NCBI GenBank assembly: GCA_034003145.1
Contig: JAVEZE010000151.1
Span: 1 to 6,570 of the forward strand
Reading direction: 5' to 3'
Length of the DNA stretch: 6,570 nt
DNA from: JACKPD01 sp034003145
Lineage (GTDB): Bacteria > Spirochaetota > Spirochaetia > CADAEX01
Shown: piece after piece, positions 1-6,093 of the stretch
Position numbering within the stretch: the stretch's first letter is position 1
How the letters are laid out: every line of letters begins with the position of its first letter
Notes under the pieces: model-generated
Seen by the model: only the letters and a program-made list of their open reading frames with translations
Databases searched by the model: none
What the model was told of the DNA's origin: nothing
Translations under genes and position numbers: made by a program

Positions 1-2
1 TT

Positions 3-56
3 GTTGGTACAGCTATTTATGTAACATGGTCTTCCTACAGCGAATATCGCAGATAG
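3..56 (+). CDS. Possible 3' end of an upstream gene (partial)
   Basis: Reading from base 3 gives 17 codons ending at a TAG at 54-56. The short tail reads VGTAIYVTWSSYSEYRR, with a hydrophobic stretch followed by a polar, basic end, as at the C-terminus of many membrane proteins. The 5' part lies outside the window, so neither identity nor reading frame can be confirmed. A second plus-strand frame is also open from base 2 to 196, but its translation looks less protein-like. If real, this gene converges on the leftward operon that ends near 188. Confidence 0.3.
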   Translation, partial: VGTAIYVTWSSYSEYRR

Positions 57-123
57 AGAAAACAGGCGCTTTTAAAAGTTCATTATCATATTTATGGCTG
101 AAGCTGCGGGGGGAAAAGAGTGT

Positions 124-180
124 AAAAAAAAGGCTGCCCCACAACTTGGACATAATAATTCAGAATCCAAAGGGGACAGC
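124..180 (-). terminator. Rho-independent terminator of the leftward lipoprotein/FecR operon
   Basis: Read on the minus strand, GCTGTCCCC (180-172) pairs with GGGGCAGC (140-133), with one bulged base. A second, nested stem, TTGGA (146-150) with TCCAA (166-170), extends it, leaving an AT-rich loop. A run of eight T (plus-strand A at 124-131) follows two bases after the stem. The structure starts 7 bases after the stop codon of the small lipoprotein gene, the expected place for the end of the transcript. The T-run exists only in the leftward direction. On the plus strand the stem is followed by a mixed sequence, so it would end rightward transcription poorly at best. Confidence 0.85.
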
Positions 181-187
181 TCGGTTA

Positions 188-592
188 TTATTTTAAATCC
201 AATCCCCCTGGTACTGTGATTCTTAGTATATACCAGTCATCAGAATCTTCTTCCCTCATTGTAAATGTGTAATCCCCGGTCGTTGTACCATCACCGCTGG
301 CAGTTATAGAAACTGTTCTAGTTAATCCAGAACCAGAAATACTTGAAGAATATGGTTTCTCTTCAGGTGGAAAAGCAGCATTAATAGTATCTCGTCCTCC
401 AGTATCATGGACATCAGAATCTGAATGAAAATTATCCTTGAAAATACTGTCTCGATTGGAACTGTTAAGATCAGAGACAAACTCCCCTATCCTGTCTTTA
501 ATGCTCATTGTATCTTCCTGAGCACAGCCTGCAAGGAAAAAAATCATCAGGATTACGGCAAGAACTGTCAACAGTAAAATAATTTTTTTCAT
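188..592 (-). CDS. Small putative lipoprotein of unknown function
   Basis: This is a 134-residue protein with a textbook lipoprotein signal: MKK, a hydrophobic core to about residue 20, then the lipobox LAGC with the lipidated Cys at 23. The mature part is about 110 residues, rich in Ser, Asp, Gly and Thr, and ends in a beta-rich stretch (about 85-130, including YTFTMREEDSDDWYILRI). That layout is reminiscent of small NTF2-like or DUF-type lipoproteins, but no family can be named. The start is supported by an AGGGGGG Shine-Dalgarno about 9 bases upstream. It is the last gene of the leftward operon, 17 bases after the FecR-domain gene, and is followed at once by a terminator. Export and lipidation are well supported; the role is unknown. 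Confidence 0.85.
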   Translation of the reverse strand: MKKIILLLTVLAVILMIFFLAGCAQEDTMSIKDRIGEFVSDLNSSNRDSIFKDNFHSDSDVHDTGGRDTINAAFPPEEKPYSSSISGSGLTRTVSITASGDGTTTGDYTFTMREEDSDDWYILRITVPGGLDLK

Positions 593-609
593 AATATCAC
601 ACCCCCCTC

Positions 610-1632
610 TTATATATCTGTTTCATTTATCTGCGGAATCGATGTATCTTCAAATTTCTCAAGCACTCTCTTATAAACATTTTCGAATTCCCTGTATACA
701 GGATCATCAAGCTTTGTCATAAACCGTGTTTTAATTTCTGCATACATATTACCTAATATAAATCTTCTCATTGATAGTGATGAAAGTGCGTAATATCTTA
801 CATTCAGGCTAAGGTTTATTGTATTAGCCAATGAAGTCGACATTACTTTTTCCCTGAATTCAAGTGCTTCATTTTGACCTTTTTCACTTTGTATCTTCGC
901 AAACTCTTTTCGGTCTTCTTTCAATTGCTCAGCCCATTCAAGATAAACCGGATGCAGCTCAAGCACCTTGCCGTTAAAATAATCAAGCCTCTTCTCTACT
1001 GCCTCTAAGGCTGCAACGGGGTTTTCAAGAAAGTCTTTCTTTTTGCCGTCATTCCATGTGCTGAAGTCAAGTTTTTTACCAAGCAGCTGGAACTTCTCCC
1101 CCGGCGGATCGCCCGGCTTTACCTCGACAGCCTCGTCAGGATTAAGCTCAACGCTTTTGCCCGCGGCTTCCACTTCCACCAACCCGCTAGCGACCGCTAT
1201 CAGCGTGGATCCGTCTGCCCCGGCGTAAACAGTAAACTCTGTGCCGCGTATCCCGGCGACTGTGCTGTTTGTCGCTATCATCGGCTCCTCGCTTGCCACC
1301 TTCTTGAATTTGAAAGCAACCTCTCCAAGCGTTAATGCAAGAACATTCTGTTTTTTACCCTTAACATCCATCTCCCTGACTGTAAAAATAGTCTCGGGCG
1401 ATATTTTATAGGTGCTCCCTGATTTTTCAAGAAGTTCGGCAAAGCTGTCCTTTCCCGTGATAACAGAATTGCCGGCAGAAAGCTCATCACCTGAAAATGC
1501 TTCCGATGTCCTGCCTGAACTGTCTTTTATATCAACCCACCCGTCTATATAGGAAACTGTCGCAACAGCCTCTCCCCATGATGCAGATACACATGCAGCT
1601 GCAATAACAAAGATTAGTAAATATTTTTTCAT
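610..1632 (-). CDS. Exported FecR-domain protein
   Basis: This 340-residue protein has an N-terminal signal peptide (about 1-20, MKKYLLIFVIAAACVSASWG). A FecR-type beta domain spans about residues 24-171, including the family's hallmark block around 120-136 (ATNSTVAGIRGTEFTVY). A charged helical C-terminal region (about 185-335) with no recognisable domain follows. In classical iron-citrate signalling, FecR is an inner-membrane anti-sigma regulator. This protein lacks the cytoplasmic N-terminal anti-sigma part, and no sigma factor or TonB receptor lies beside it, so it is better read as a periplasmic or surface protein using the FecR fold. The start has a strong AAGGAGGGG Shine-Dalgarno, and its ATG overlaps the stop of the upstream lipoprotein gene (ATGA), implying translational coupling. 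Codons for residues about 124-184 are markedly GC-richer (about 62%) than the rest. An alternative lipid signal at Cys14 (AAAC) is weak. Confidence 0.88.
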   Translation of the reverse strand: MKKYLLIFVIAAACVSASWGEAVATVSYIDGWVDIKDSSGRTSEAFSGDELSAGNSVITGKDSFAELLEKSGSTYKISPETIFTVREMDVKGKKQNVLALTLGEVAFKFKKVASEEPMIATNSTVAGIRGTEFTVYAGADGSTLIAVASGLVEVEAAGKSVELNPDEAVEVKPGDPPGEKFQLLGKKLDFSTWNDGKKKDFLENPVAALEAVEKRLDYFNGKVLELHPVYLEWAEQLKEDRKEFAKIQSEKGQNEALEFREKVMSTSLANTINLSLNVRYYALSSLSMRRFILGNMYAEIKTRFMTKLDDPVYREFENVYKRVLEKFEDTSIPQINETDI

Positions 1633-2225
1633 TTTATCTCCCCTCCTTCTGTCACAGGGCCTGTGAAACCGTAGATTGACGGGTAGCTTTTTTTCTTTGA
1701 TCCTCCGGTTTTATCCTCATCAAGTCTCATCATCATGTGGGAACCCATACCAAGTGAATAGCCAATAGAGATTTCAGGTTCTTCCTTTTGGGGTGTTATC
1801 CACTTTTTTGGGCCAAGAATAAAATAATAAAGGCCGTTTTTGGCGTCCACTTTTACAAGTGAGGCTTTTTCCGGCAGATATTTTGAAAACCAGGTTCTAA
1901 CTTCCATTGTATCGGCGAAATAGCTGTAATCACCTGCGCCGATCGGTATTGAGCCGATTTCAGATGCCTCTTCAAAGGTGAATCCGGATTCGCTTATGTT
2001 TTTCCATATCATGCTGATATCTTTTTCAGGAATAATTATCTCTCTGTCAAGAAGGAACGGGGTATAAGTAAGTTCGCTTAAAGAAATATCCTCCCTGCTG
2101 TTAACAAGATCCACTATCTTTGCGGATGAGCTGTTCCACTGGCTGTAGGGTACAGAGGTACAGGACAGTATCCCGGATAAAAACACAAGAGCTGCCGCAA
2201 AAAGTAAAAATACTGATTTTTTCAT
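1629..2225 (-). CDS. Putative lipoprotein of unknown function, first gene of the leftward operon
   Basis: The chosen start at 2225 gives 198 residues beginning MKKSVFLLF, a typical lipoprotein signal with Cys22 after GILS (an acceptable lipobox). It is preceded by an AGGAG Shine-Dalgarno 8 bases upstream. The frame is open to an ATG at 2285, but that would add 20 residues before the signal peptide and overlap the likely promoter, so it is rejected. The mature protein is soluble-looking with mixed alpha/beta character. It carries a Met-rich patch near residue 155 (MGSHMMMRLD) and a lysine cluster (GSKKKS) near the C-terminus. No family is recognised. The gene overlaps the FecR-domain gene by 4 bases, so the two products are probably made together and may act together in the envelope. 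Confidence 0.82.
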   Translation of the reverse strand: MKKSVFLLFAAALVFLSGILSCTSVPYSQWNSSSAKIVDLVNSREDISLSELTYTPFLLDREIIIPEKDISMIWKNISESGFTFEEASEIGSIPIGAGDYSYFADTMEVRTWFSKYLPEKASLVKVDAKNGLYYFILGPKKWITPQKEEPEISIGYSLGMGSHMMMRLDEDKTGGSKKKSYPSIYGFTGPVTEGGEIK

Positions 2226-2265
2226 TATAAAATCTCCTGCTGAAATTGCATTACCATTATTAAAT

Positions 2266-2271
2266 ATTATA
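2266..2271 (-). promoter_or_regulatory. Candidate -10 box for the leftward operon
   Basis: On the minus strand this reads TATAAT, a perfect sigma-70-type -10, about 40 bases before the ATG at 2225 and upstream of its Shine-Dalgarno. The best -35 at a 17-base spacing (2289-2294, TGATCA) is a poor match. The promoter call therefore rests on the -10 box and its position, and the AT-rich context weakens it. Confidence 0.45.
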
Positions 2272-2475
2272 CTATATAAAATCATATTTGATCATGCATA
2301 GTTACCAAAAATGTAAAAATTAACAGCTGCGATCCTCTTTTCTCCGGAGCTGCACTATATTTAAATCATAATTTTCAAACAGGAATGGCAAGAAAATCAT
2401 ATCCGGCAATAGGCAAAAGCTGTTATTAATTGTAGTTTAATATAGCATGATTTTGTTTTTCATGAGAAATGATAC

Positions 2476-2487
2476 GACTAATTAGTC
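2476..2487. promoter_or_regulatory. 12-bp perfect palindrome, candidate operator (IscR/Rrf2-like half-sites)
   Basis: GACTAATTAGTC is a perfect inverted repeat that ends one base before the Shine-Dalgarno of the first DRTGG gene. The GACT...AGTC half-sites and the right flank (AGGGAT) resemble one arm of the E. coli IscR type-1 consensus, which has GACT and AGTC separated by five bases. Here the spacer is four bases and the left flank matches poorly. The position suits a repressor site at the start of the rightward operon. The operator role and the regulator family are inference. Confidence 0.35.
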
Positions 2488-2499
2488 AGGGATGTTTAA

Positions 2500-2841
2500 A
2501 TGACATTAAAAGAAATAGCCGAAAAAATGGAATGTGAAGTTATTCACAAGGGAAAAGGATTTGACACGCTTGACATAGTTAACGTAACTGCCGGAGACAT
2601 GATGAGCGAAGTGCTTGTAAGTGATGAGGAAAACAGGGTTATAATTACTGCCCTTACAACAGATCAGGTTGTAAGAACAGCAGACATAGTTGAAGCTGCC
2701 GGCATCTTTCTCATCAACGGCAAGCAGCCCCAAAATTCAATGCGAAACCTGGCAGTTGAATCTGGAATAAACCTTTTTTCGACAAATCTAAGCATGTTTA
2801 AAGCATGCATACAACTTGGAAAGCTGCTGGATAAATGCTGA
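2500..2841 (+). CDS. DRTGG-like domain protein, first copy
   Basis: This 113-residue soluble cytoplasmic protein consists of one small alpha/beta domain. The segment around 30-39 (TAGDMMSEVL) corresponds to the motif region of the DRTGG family, followed by an alternating strand/helix pattern (VIITALTTDQVVRTADIVEAAG to about 68) and a C-terminal FSTNLSMFKACIQLGKLL. DRTGG domains also occur beside CBS domains in pyrophosphatases and in phosphotransacetylase-like proteins, where they probably act as regulatory or dimerising modules. No catalytic role is known. Stand-alone copies are typical of the operon type seen here. The start has an AGGGA Shine-Dalgarno 7 bases upstream. It is clearly related to the second copy at 3765-4097, which has the same length and motif order. 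It ends in KC after a run of helix. Domain call good, function unknown. Confidence 0.8.
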   Translation: MTLKEIAEKMECEVIHKGKGFDTLDIVNVTAGDMMSEVLVSDEENRVIITALTTDQVVRTADIVEAAGIFLINGKQPQNSMRNLAVESGINLFSTNLSMFKACIQLGKLLDKC

Positions 2842-2895
2842 CAAAATGGGGAACACTTCTTTAAATTCAACAACAATCCATCACAATGTAATACT

Positions 2896-2904
2896 TGATA
2901 TAAT
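2896..2904 (+). promoter_or_regulatory. Perfect extended -10 promoter element before the CBS/HATPase gene
   Basis: TGATATAAT matches the extended -10 consensus (TG, one base, TATAAT) at every defined position. An extended -10 can work without a good -35, and none is visible upstream. The predicted start of transcription, 6-8 bases after the box, falls at or just before the ATG at 2912. That would yield a leaderless or nearly leaderless mRNA for the CBS/HATPase gene, which has no usable Shine-Dalgarno. It lies in the 70-base gap after the first DRTGG gene. Chance occurrence in AT-rich DNA is possible. Confidence 0.4.
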
Positions 2905-2911
2905 CTACAGG

Positions 2912-3778
2912 ATGAAAATCAAGGAAGTAATGACGAAAAACGCATTAATAATCTCACCTGATGCTTCAATAGCAGAAGCCAAGCTTATGATGAAAACAAA
3001 TGGGGTATCAGGGCTTCCAGTTGTTAAAAACCGCAAACTTTCCGGAATAATAAGCATATATGATATTGTTGAGTGTCTTGAGAACGGCAGCGTAAATGAT
3101 CCTGTAAGCAGGCACATGACACGCAACATTATAGTTCTTGAAGAGGATATGCCGGTTTCCTTTGGCTTAAGTTATTTTGAAAAATACAGATTCAGAAGGT
3201 TTCCTGTACTTAACAAGGCAAAAGAACTTTCAGGAATAATAACAAGCAGGGATATAAATGCCGCTCTTCTCAATGAAATAAACCTGGAACTTCAGCGGAT
3301 TGACAAACTTGAGAATACGGAAGAGACAGATTCTGTTGAAGGTAAATACTTTAAACAGTTTTCAACCAGAAAATATGATTTTGAAAACGCCGGAAAAACA
3401 TCCATTACAATAAAAAAATTCCTGAAAGAGATAGGAATCCCGCAGGACATAATAAGAAGAGTCTCAATCGCGGTATACGAACTTGAAATAAACCAGGTAG
3501 TACACTCGAACGGCGGGACAATACAGCTTTTTATAGAAGGTGAAGAGATCAGGATAAAAGCTGTAGACACAGGCCCTGGTATCGCGGAACTTGAAAACGC
3601 GCTCACAGAAGGTTATTCTACAGCAAGCGAATGGATAAGGACCCAGGGTTTCGGCGCCGGGATGGGACTGCCGAATATCAAAAAAGTCAGCGATGATTTT
3701 CAAATTTCATCTGATCTCATAAAAGGGACAGAGGTTATTATAAAAATATTTTCGGGGAAGAAAAATGAAACTAATTGA
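2912..3778 (+). CDS. CBS-domain pair fused to a HATPase (anti-sigma/serine kinase-like) domain
   Basis: The 288-residue product has two CBS domains (about 1-55, starting MKIKEVMTKNALIISPDASI, and about 65-120), a helical linker (about 120-150), then a GHKL-type ATPase domain (about 155-282). ATPase motifs are visible: the N-box (AVYELEINQVVHSNGG, 188-202), the G1 box DTGPGIA (219-225) and the G2 region GFGAGMGLPN (246-255). There is no phospho-acceptor H-box or dimerisation domain, so it resembles the RsbW/SpoIIAB serine-kinase group rather than a histidine kinase. CBS pairs usually bind adenine nucleotides, so it may sense energy charge. The start at 2912 matches the usual start of CBS proteins. 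In-frame alternatives at 2846 (ATG) and 2816 (TTG, overlapping the previous gene) add a tail without domain character and also lack a Shine-Dalgarno. The end overlaps the next gene by 14 bases. Target unknown; no STAS partner is in the window. Confidence 0.85.
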   Translation: MKIKEVMTKNALIISPDASIAEAKLMMKTNGVSGLPVVKNRKLSGIISIYDIVECLENGSVNDPVSRHMTRNIIVLEEDMPVSFGLSYFEKYRFRRFPVLNKAKELSGIITSRDINAALLNEINLELQRIDKLENTEETDSVEGKYFKQFSTRKYDFENAGKTSITIKKFLKEIGIPQDIIRRVSIAVYELEINQVVHSNGGTIQLFIEGEEIRIKAVDTGPGIAELENALTEGYSTASEWIRTQGFGAGMGLPNIKKVSDDFQISSDLIKGTEVIIKIFSGKKNETN

Positions 3779-4097
3779 TTTAATCCAGAAAACAGGTTAT
3801 CAGACTGTCTCTGCGGGAAAAGATGACGCAGAGATTAAAGAGGGCTACACCGGCGATCTTTTAAGCGATGTAATGGCAAATTCATCTTCGGATTCTGTTC
3901 TTATAACAATCCAGGCACACAAGAACACAATAGCGGTCGCCACTCTTGCAGGAATCAAGGCAATTGTTATATGTAACGGAAGAACAGTGCCGGATGATAT
4001 GAAACAGTCCGCAGAAGTTGAGGGTATTGCTCTGCTTTCAACAAAAAAGGATCAGTTTACTGTTTCTGCCGAGATATTTAATCTGATAAAAGCCTGA
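3765..4097 (+). CDS. DRTGG-like domain protein, second copy
   Basis: The product is a 110-residue single-domain protein. The motif region is YTGDLLSDVMA (28-38), followed by strands and helices VLITIQAHKNTIAVATLAGIKAIVICNG-like (45-72) and a tail LLSTKKDQFTVSAEIFNLI. This pattern aligns along its length with the product at 2500-2841, so the two genes are paralogues that flank the CBS/HATPase gene. The start overlaps that gene by 14 bases and has a GGGGAAG Shine-Dalgarno (3754-3760), indicating coupled translation. The tight link suggests it works with the kinase-like protein, as adaptor, substrate or ligand-binding subunit; that is inference. Biochemical function of stand-alone DRTGG proteins is not established. 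Confidence 0.8.
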   Translation: MKLIDLIQKTGYQTVSAGKDDAEIKEGYTGDLLSDVMANSSSDSVLITIQAHKNTIAVATLAGIKAIVICNGRTVPDDMKQSAEVEGIALLSTKKDQFTVSAEIFNLIKA

Positions 4098-4128
4098 TAT
4101 CTTTTAGAATTTAAAGATTTGGAACTAG

Positions 4129-4833
4129 ATGGTCATAAAAGCAGATCTCCACATCCACACATGCCTCAGCCCGTGCGGCTCACTTGAGATGGCCCCTTCT
4201 GCAATAGCGCAGGCTGCAAAACAAGCGAACCTTGATCTTGTATCAATCGCAGACCATAACAGCGCCCTTAATTGCCCCGCCTTCTCTGACGCGTGCAAAA
4301 AAGAGGGGCTTTGGGCAATGTTCGGCCTTGAAGTGACAAGCCTTGAAGAGGCGCATCTTCTCTGTGTTTTTGAGACAGTAGATAAAGCACTGGAATTCGG
4401 AGAACTGATCTACAGCAAACTTCCTGAATTTCCCAATAATCCCGAAGTTTTAGGCGATCAGGTATATGTCGACTCAAACGACGATATTATCGGCGAAGTT
4501 GAAAAATATCTTGGAAACGCGACAGAACTTTCAATAGATGAGATCAGAGAAGAGGTGTTTTCCCGAAGCGGTCTTTTTATTCCCGCTCACATTGATAAAC
4601 CGGTATTCTCAATTACCTCCCAGCTTGGATTCCTCCCTGATGATATCTATACCGCTATTGAAGTATTCTTTCCTGCATCTGCCGGCAAATATTCGGATAA
4701 ATATTCAGTTATAACTTCATCAGATGCCCATTTCCTTGACGATATCGGCAAAAAATATTTTACCGTGGATATCGCGGAAAAAACTTTTCTCTCAGTTCTC
4801 CTTGCGATGAGGGAAAAAAAGAGTTTAATTTGA
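4129..4833 (+). CDS. PHP-domain metal-dependent phosphoesterase
   Basis: This is a 234-residue cytoplasmic protein of the PHP superfamily, with a full set of likely metal ligands: DLHIHT (D6, H8, H10), ADHN (D42, H43), E68 in GLEVTS, H76 in EAHLL, H154 in PAHID, and SDAH (D199, H201). The early SPCG (14-17) fits the subgroup that accompanies DRTGG/CBS-HATPase genes. Characterised relatives such as TrpH/YciV remove phosphate from nucleotides or short oligonucleotides (for example 3',5'-bisphosphonucleotides), so a nucleotide or phosphoprotein substrate is likely, but the real one is unknown. It begins 31 bases after the second DRTGG gene with only a weak GGA signal, and probably belongs to that transcript. 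A phosphatase opposing the upstream kinase-like ATPase is attractive but unproven. Confidence 0.87.
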   Translation: MVIKADLHIHTCLSPCGSLEMAPSAIAQAAKQANLDLVSIADHNSALNCPAFSDACKKEGLWAMFGLEVTSLEEAHLLCVFETVDKALEFGELIYSKLPEFPNNPEVLGDQVYVDSNDDIIGEVEKYLGNATELSIDEIREEVFSRSGLFIPAHIDKPVFSITSQLGFLPDDIYTAIEVFFPASAGKYSDKYSVITSSDAHFLDDIGKKYFTVDIAEKTFLSVLLAMREKKSLI

Positions 4834-4863
4834 CCACCTTTATTGCCCCTTCCCCCTTCGTGA

Positions 4864-4894
4864 TTGAAATAATTTTTCTTAAGTATTATATATA
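4864..4894 (+). promoter_or_regulatory. Weak candidate promoter before the homocysteine-biosynthesis gene
   Basis: TTGAAA at 4864-4869 and TATATA at 4889-4894 (19-base spacing, longer than ideal) lie in the 66-base gap after the PHP gene. An overlapping TATTAT is at 4884-4889. The box ends 5 bases before the ATG at 4900, and no Shine-Dalgarno is visible there. A transcript from it would be leaderless. The region is AT-rich, so the match is weak evidence. Confidence 0.25.
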
Positions 4895-4899
4895 GAAAC

Positions 4900-6093
4900 A
4901 TGAAAACTTATGACGAGATAAACAAGAAGATTGAATCAGGGAAAGCTGTTGTTCTTACAGCTGATGAAATTATTGATTATGTGGATAAAAAAGGTCTTGA
5001 AAAAGCAGCTCAGGAGGTTGATGTTGTAACTACAGCGACATTTGGACCAATGTGCTCATCAGGCTGTTTTTTGAACTTCGGCCACTCAAAACCAAAAATC
5101 AGGATATCTGAGGGATGGATTGATGATGTGTTATGCTATTCCGGCATTGCCGCGGTAGATCTTTTCCTTGGGGCGACGCAGCTAAGACATAACGATCCTG
5201 CCAACATGTATTATCCCGGCGAATTCAAATTCGGCGGCGGTCATGTGATAGAAAAACTTGTCGCAGGAGAAAAATGCCAGCTTTTTGCCCTATCCTACGG
5301 AACAGATGATTATCCTCTTAAAGAAATCAGGACATGGTTTGACATAAACGATCTTAACCAGGCAATTATGGTAAATCCCAGGAACTGCTATCAGAATTAT
5401 AATGTCGCGGTCAACTGTTCAGACAAACCGGTTTACACATACCTTGGAATGCTTAAACCTGATATGCAGAACCTCACCTATTCTTCAGCAGGACAGCTCT
5501 CCCCTCTTCTAAACGATCCTCTCTATGAGACAATCGGCATCGGGACAAGCATCTGGCTTGCCGGCAGCAGGGGAATAGTACACGCGGAAGGTACCCAGCA
5601 TTCGCCAACCTGCGAGAGGGGGGATAACGATGTTCCGGTTGAGGGGGCAGGGACACTTGGCCTTACCGCTGACATGAAACAGATGAAAAAAGATTTCATA
5701 AAAGGGGTAAGCCTCAAAGGATACGGTGTTTCGCTCGCTGTCGGCGTAGGGATTCCTATTCCCATACTTAACTCTTCAATCCTTAAAAGAACAACTGTGA
5801 GAAACAGGGAGATTCAGGCATCTGTTATTGATTACAGCCATGACTATCAGAACAAGACAGGGAAAGTCCTTGCCAAAGTGAATTATGAACAGCTAATAAT
5901 GCAGGATGAAATAGAAATGCTGGGCAGGAAAATTGAAGTAAGTTCAATGTCATCATACAACAAGGCGCTTGAAATAGCGGAAATTTTAAAAGACGAGATA
6001 AGGGGAGGGAAGTTCCTCCTTTCAGCGCCATCTGCATCACTTCGCAAAGAACAGTCGATGAAGGGACTTAAGGTAAGGAGGCAGGAAAAATGA
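4900..6093 (+). CDS. Homocysteine biosynthesis protein (DUF39/HcyBio), aspartate-semialdehyde sulfurtransferase-like
   Basis: This 397-residue protein matches the HcyBio (DUF39) family from the start (KTYDEINKKIESGKAVVLTADEII). Visible family-like blocks include FGPMCSSGCFLNFGHSKP (49-65), FGGGHVIEKLVAG (111-123) and a Gly-rich segment with GTQHSP (231-236). In methanogens this family, with a NIL-ferredoxin, converts aspartate semialdehyde plus sulfide to homocysteine in the cytoplasm. Conserved cysteines carry the sulfur; candidates here are C52, C56 and C126 (others: C79, C163, C173, C238). Unlike the methanogen protein, which carries a C-terminal CBS pair, this one ends soon after the core. 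The start is fixed by family-like sequence, although no Shine-Dalgarno precedes it. The stop overlaps the ferredoxin start (ATGA), coupling the pair. Family call strong; the reaction is inferred from archaeal relatives. Confidence 0.88.
   Translation: MKTYDEINKKIESGKAVVLTADEIIDYVDKKGLEKAAQEVDVVTTATFGPMCSSGCFLNFGHSKPKIRISEGWIDDVLCYSGIAAVDLFLGATQLRHNDPANMYYPGEFKFGGGHVIEKLVAGEKCQLFALSYGTDDYPLKEIRTWFDINDLNQAIMVNPRNCYQNYNVAVNCSDKPVYTYLGMLKPDMQNLTYSSAGQLSPLLNDPLYETIGIGTSIWLAGSRGIVHAEGTQHSPTCERGDNDVPVEGAGTLGLTADMKQMKKDFIKGVSLKGYGVSLAVGVGIPIPILNSSILKRTTVRNREIQASVIDYSHDYQNKTGKVLAKVNYEQLIMQDEIEMLGRKIEVSSMSSYNKALEIAEILKDEIRGGKFLLSAPSASLRKEQSMKGLKVRRQEK
6074..6081 (+). promoter_or_regulatory. Strong Shine-Dalgarno of the NIL-ferredoxin gene
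   Basis: TAAGGAGG sits inside the end of the DUF39 coding region, 8 bases before the ATG at 6090. It fixes that start and supports reinitiation at the ATGA overlap. It is among the best ribosome sites in the window, in contrast to the DUF39 gene itself, which has none. Confidence 0.8.

Noticed and set aside
2..196. Plus-strand frame open from the window edge to base 196
   Set aside because: The translation is mixed and basic without domain character, and it runs through the leftward terminator hairpin. The shorter frame ending at 56 looks more like a real gene end.
1043..1228. 61-residue plus-strand open frame (rich in Ser and Pro)
   Set aside because: It is the antisense shadow of the GC-rich FecR core, where stop codons are scarce because of composition.
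2226..2285. 20-residue N-terminal extension of the first leftward lipoprotein
   Set aside because: It would place residues ahead of a good lipoprotein signal and overlap the TATAAT box; the start at 2225 has a proper Shine-Dalgarno.
2318..2356. Repeated AGCTGC words and a CTCCGGAG palindrome in the divergent region
   Set aside because: The copies are short (6-8 bases) and form no convincing stem with a loop or T-run, so chance is enough to explain them.
2816..2911. N-terminal extension of the CBS/ATPase protein from a TTG start
   Set aside because: The extra 32 residues lack domain character, include an overlap with the DRTGG gene, and have no ribosome site. The CBS domain begins right at the 2912 start. 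The ATG at 2846 remains a lesser possibility.
3292..3703. Two minus-strand open frames opposite the ATPase domain
   Set aside because: They are antisense shadows of a gene with intact N, G1 and G2 motifs.
2912..3778. Reading the CBS/ATPase protein as a two-component histidine kinase
   Set aside because: No H-box, dimerisation helix pair or response regulator is present. The ATPase fits the RsbW/SpoIIAB-like group better.
4834..4899. Terminator between the PHP and DUF39 genes
   Set aside because: The gap holds a pyrimidine-rich stretch and AT-rich DNA, but no inverted repeat able to form a stable stem was found.
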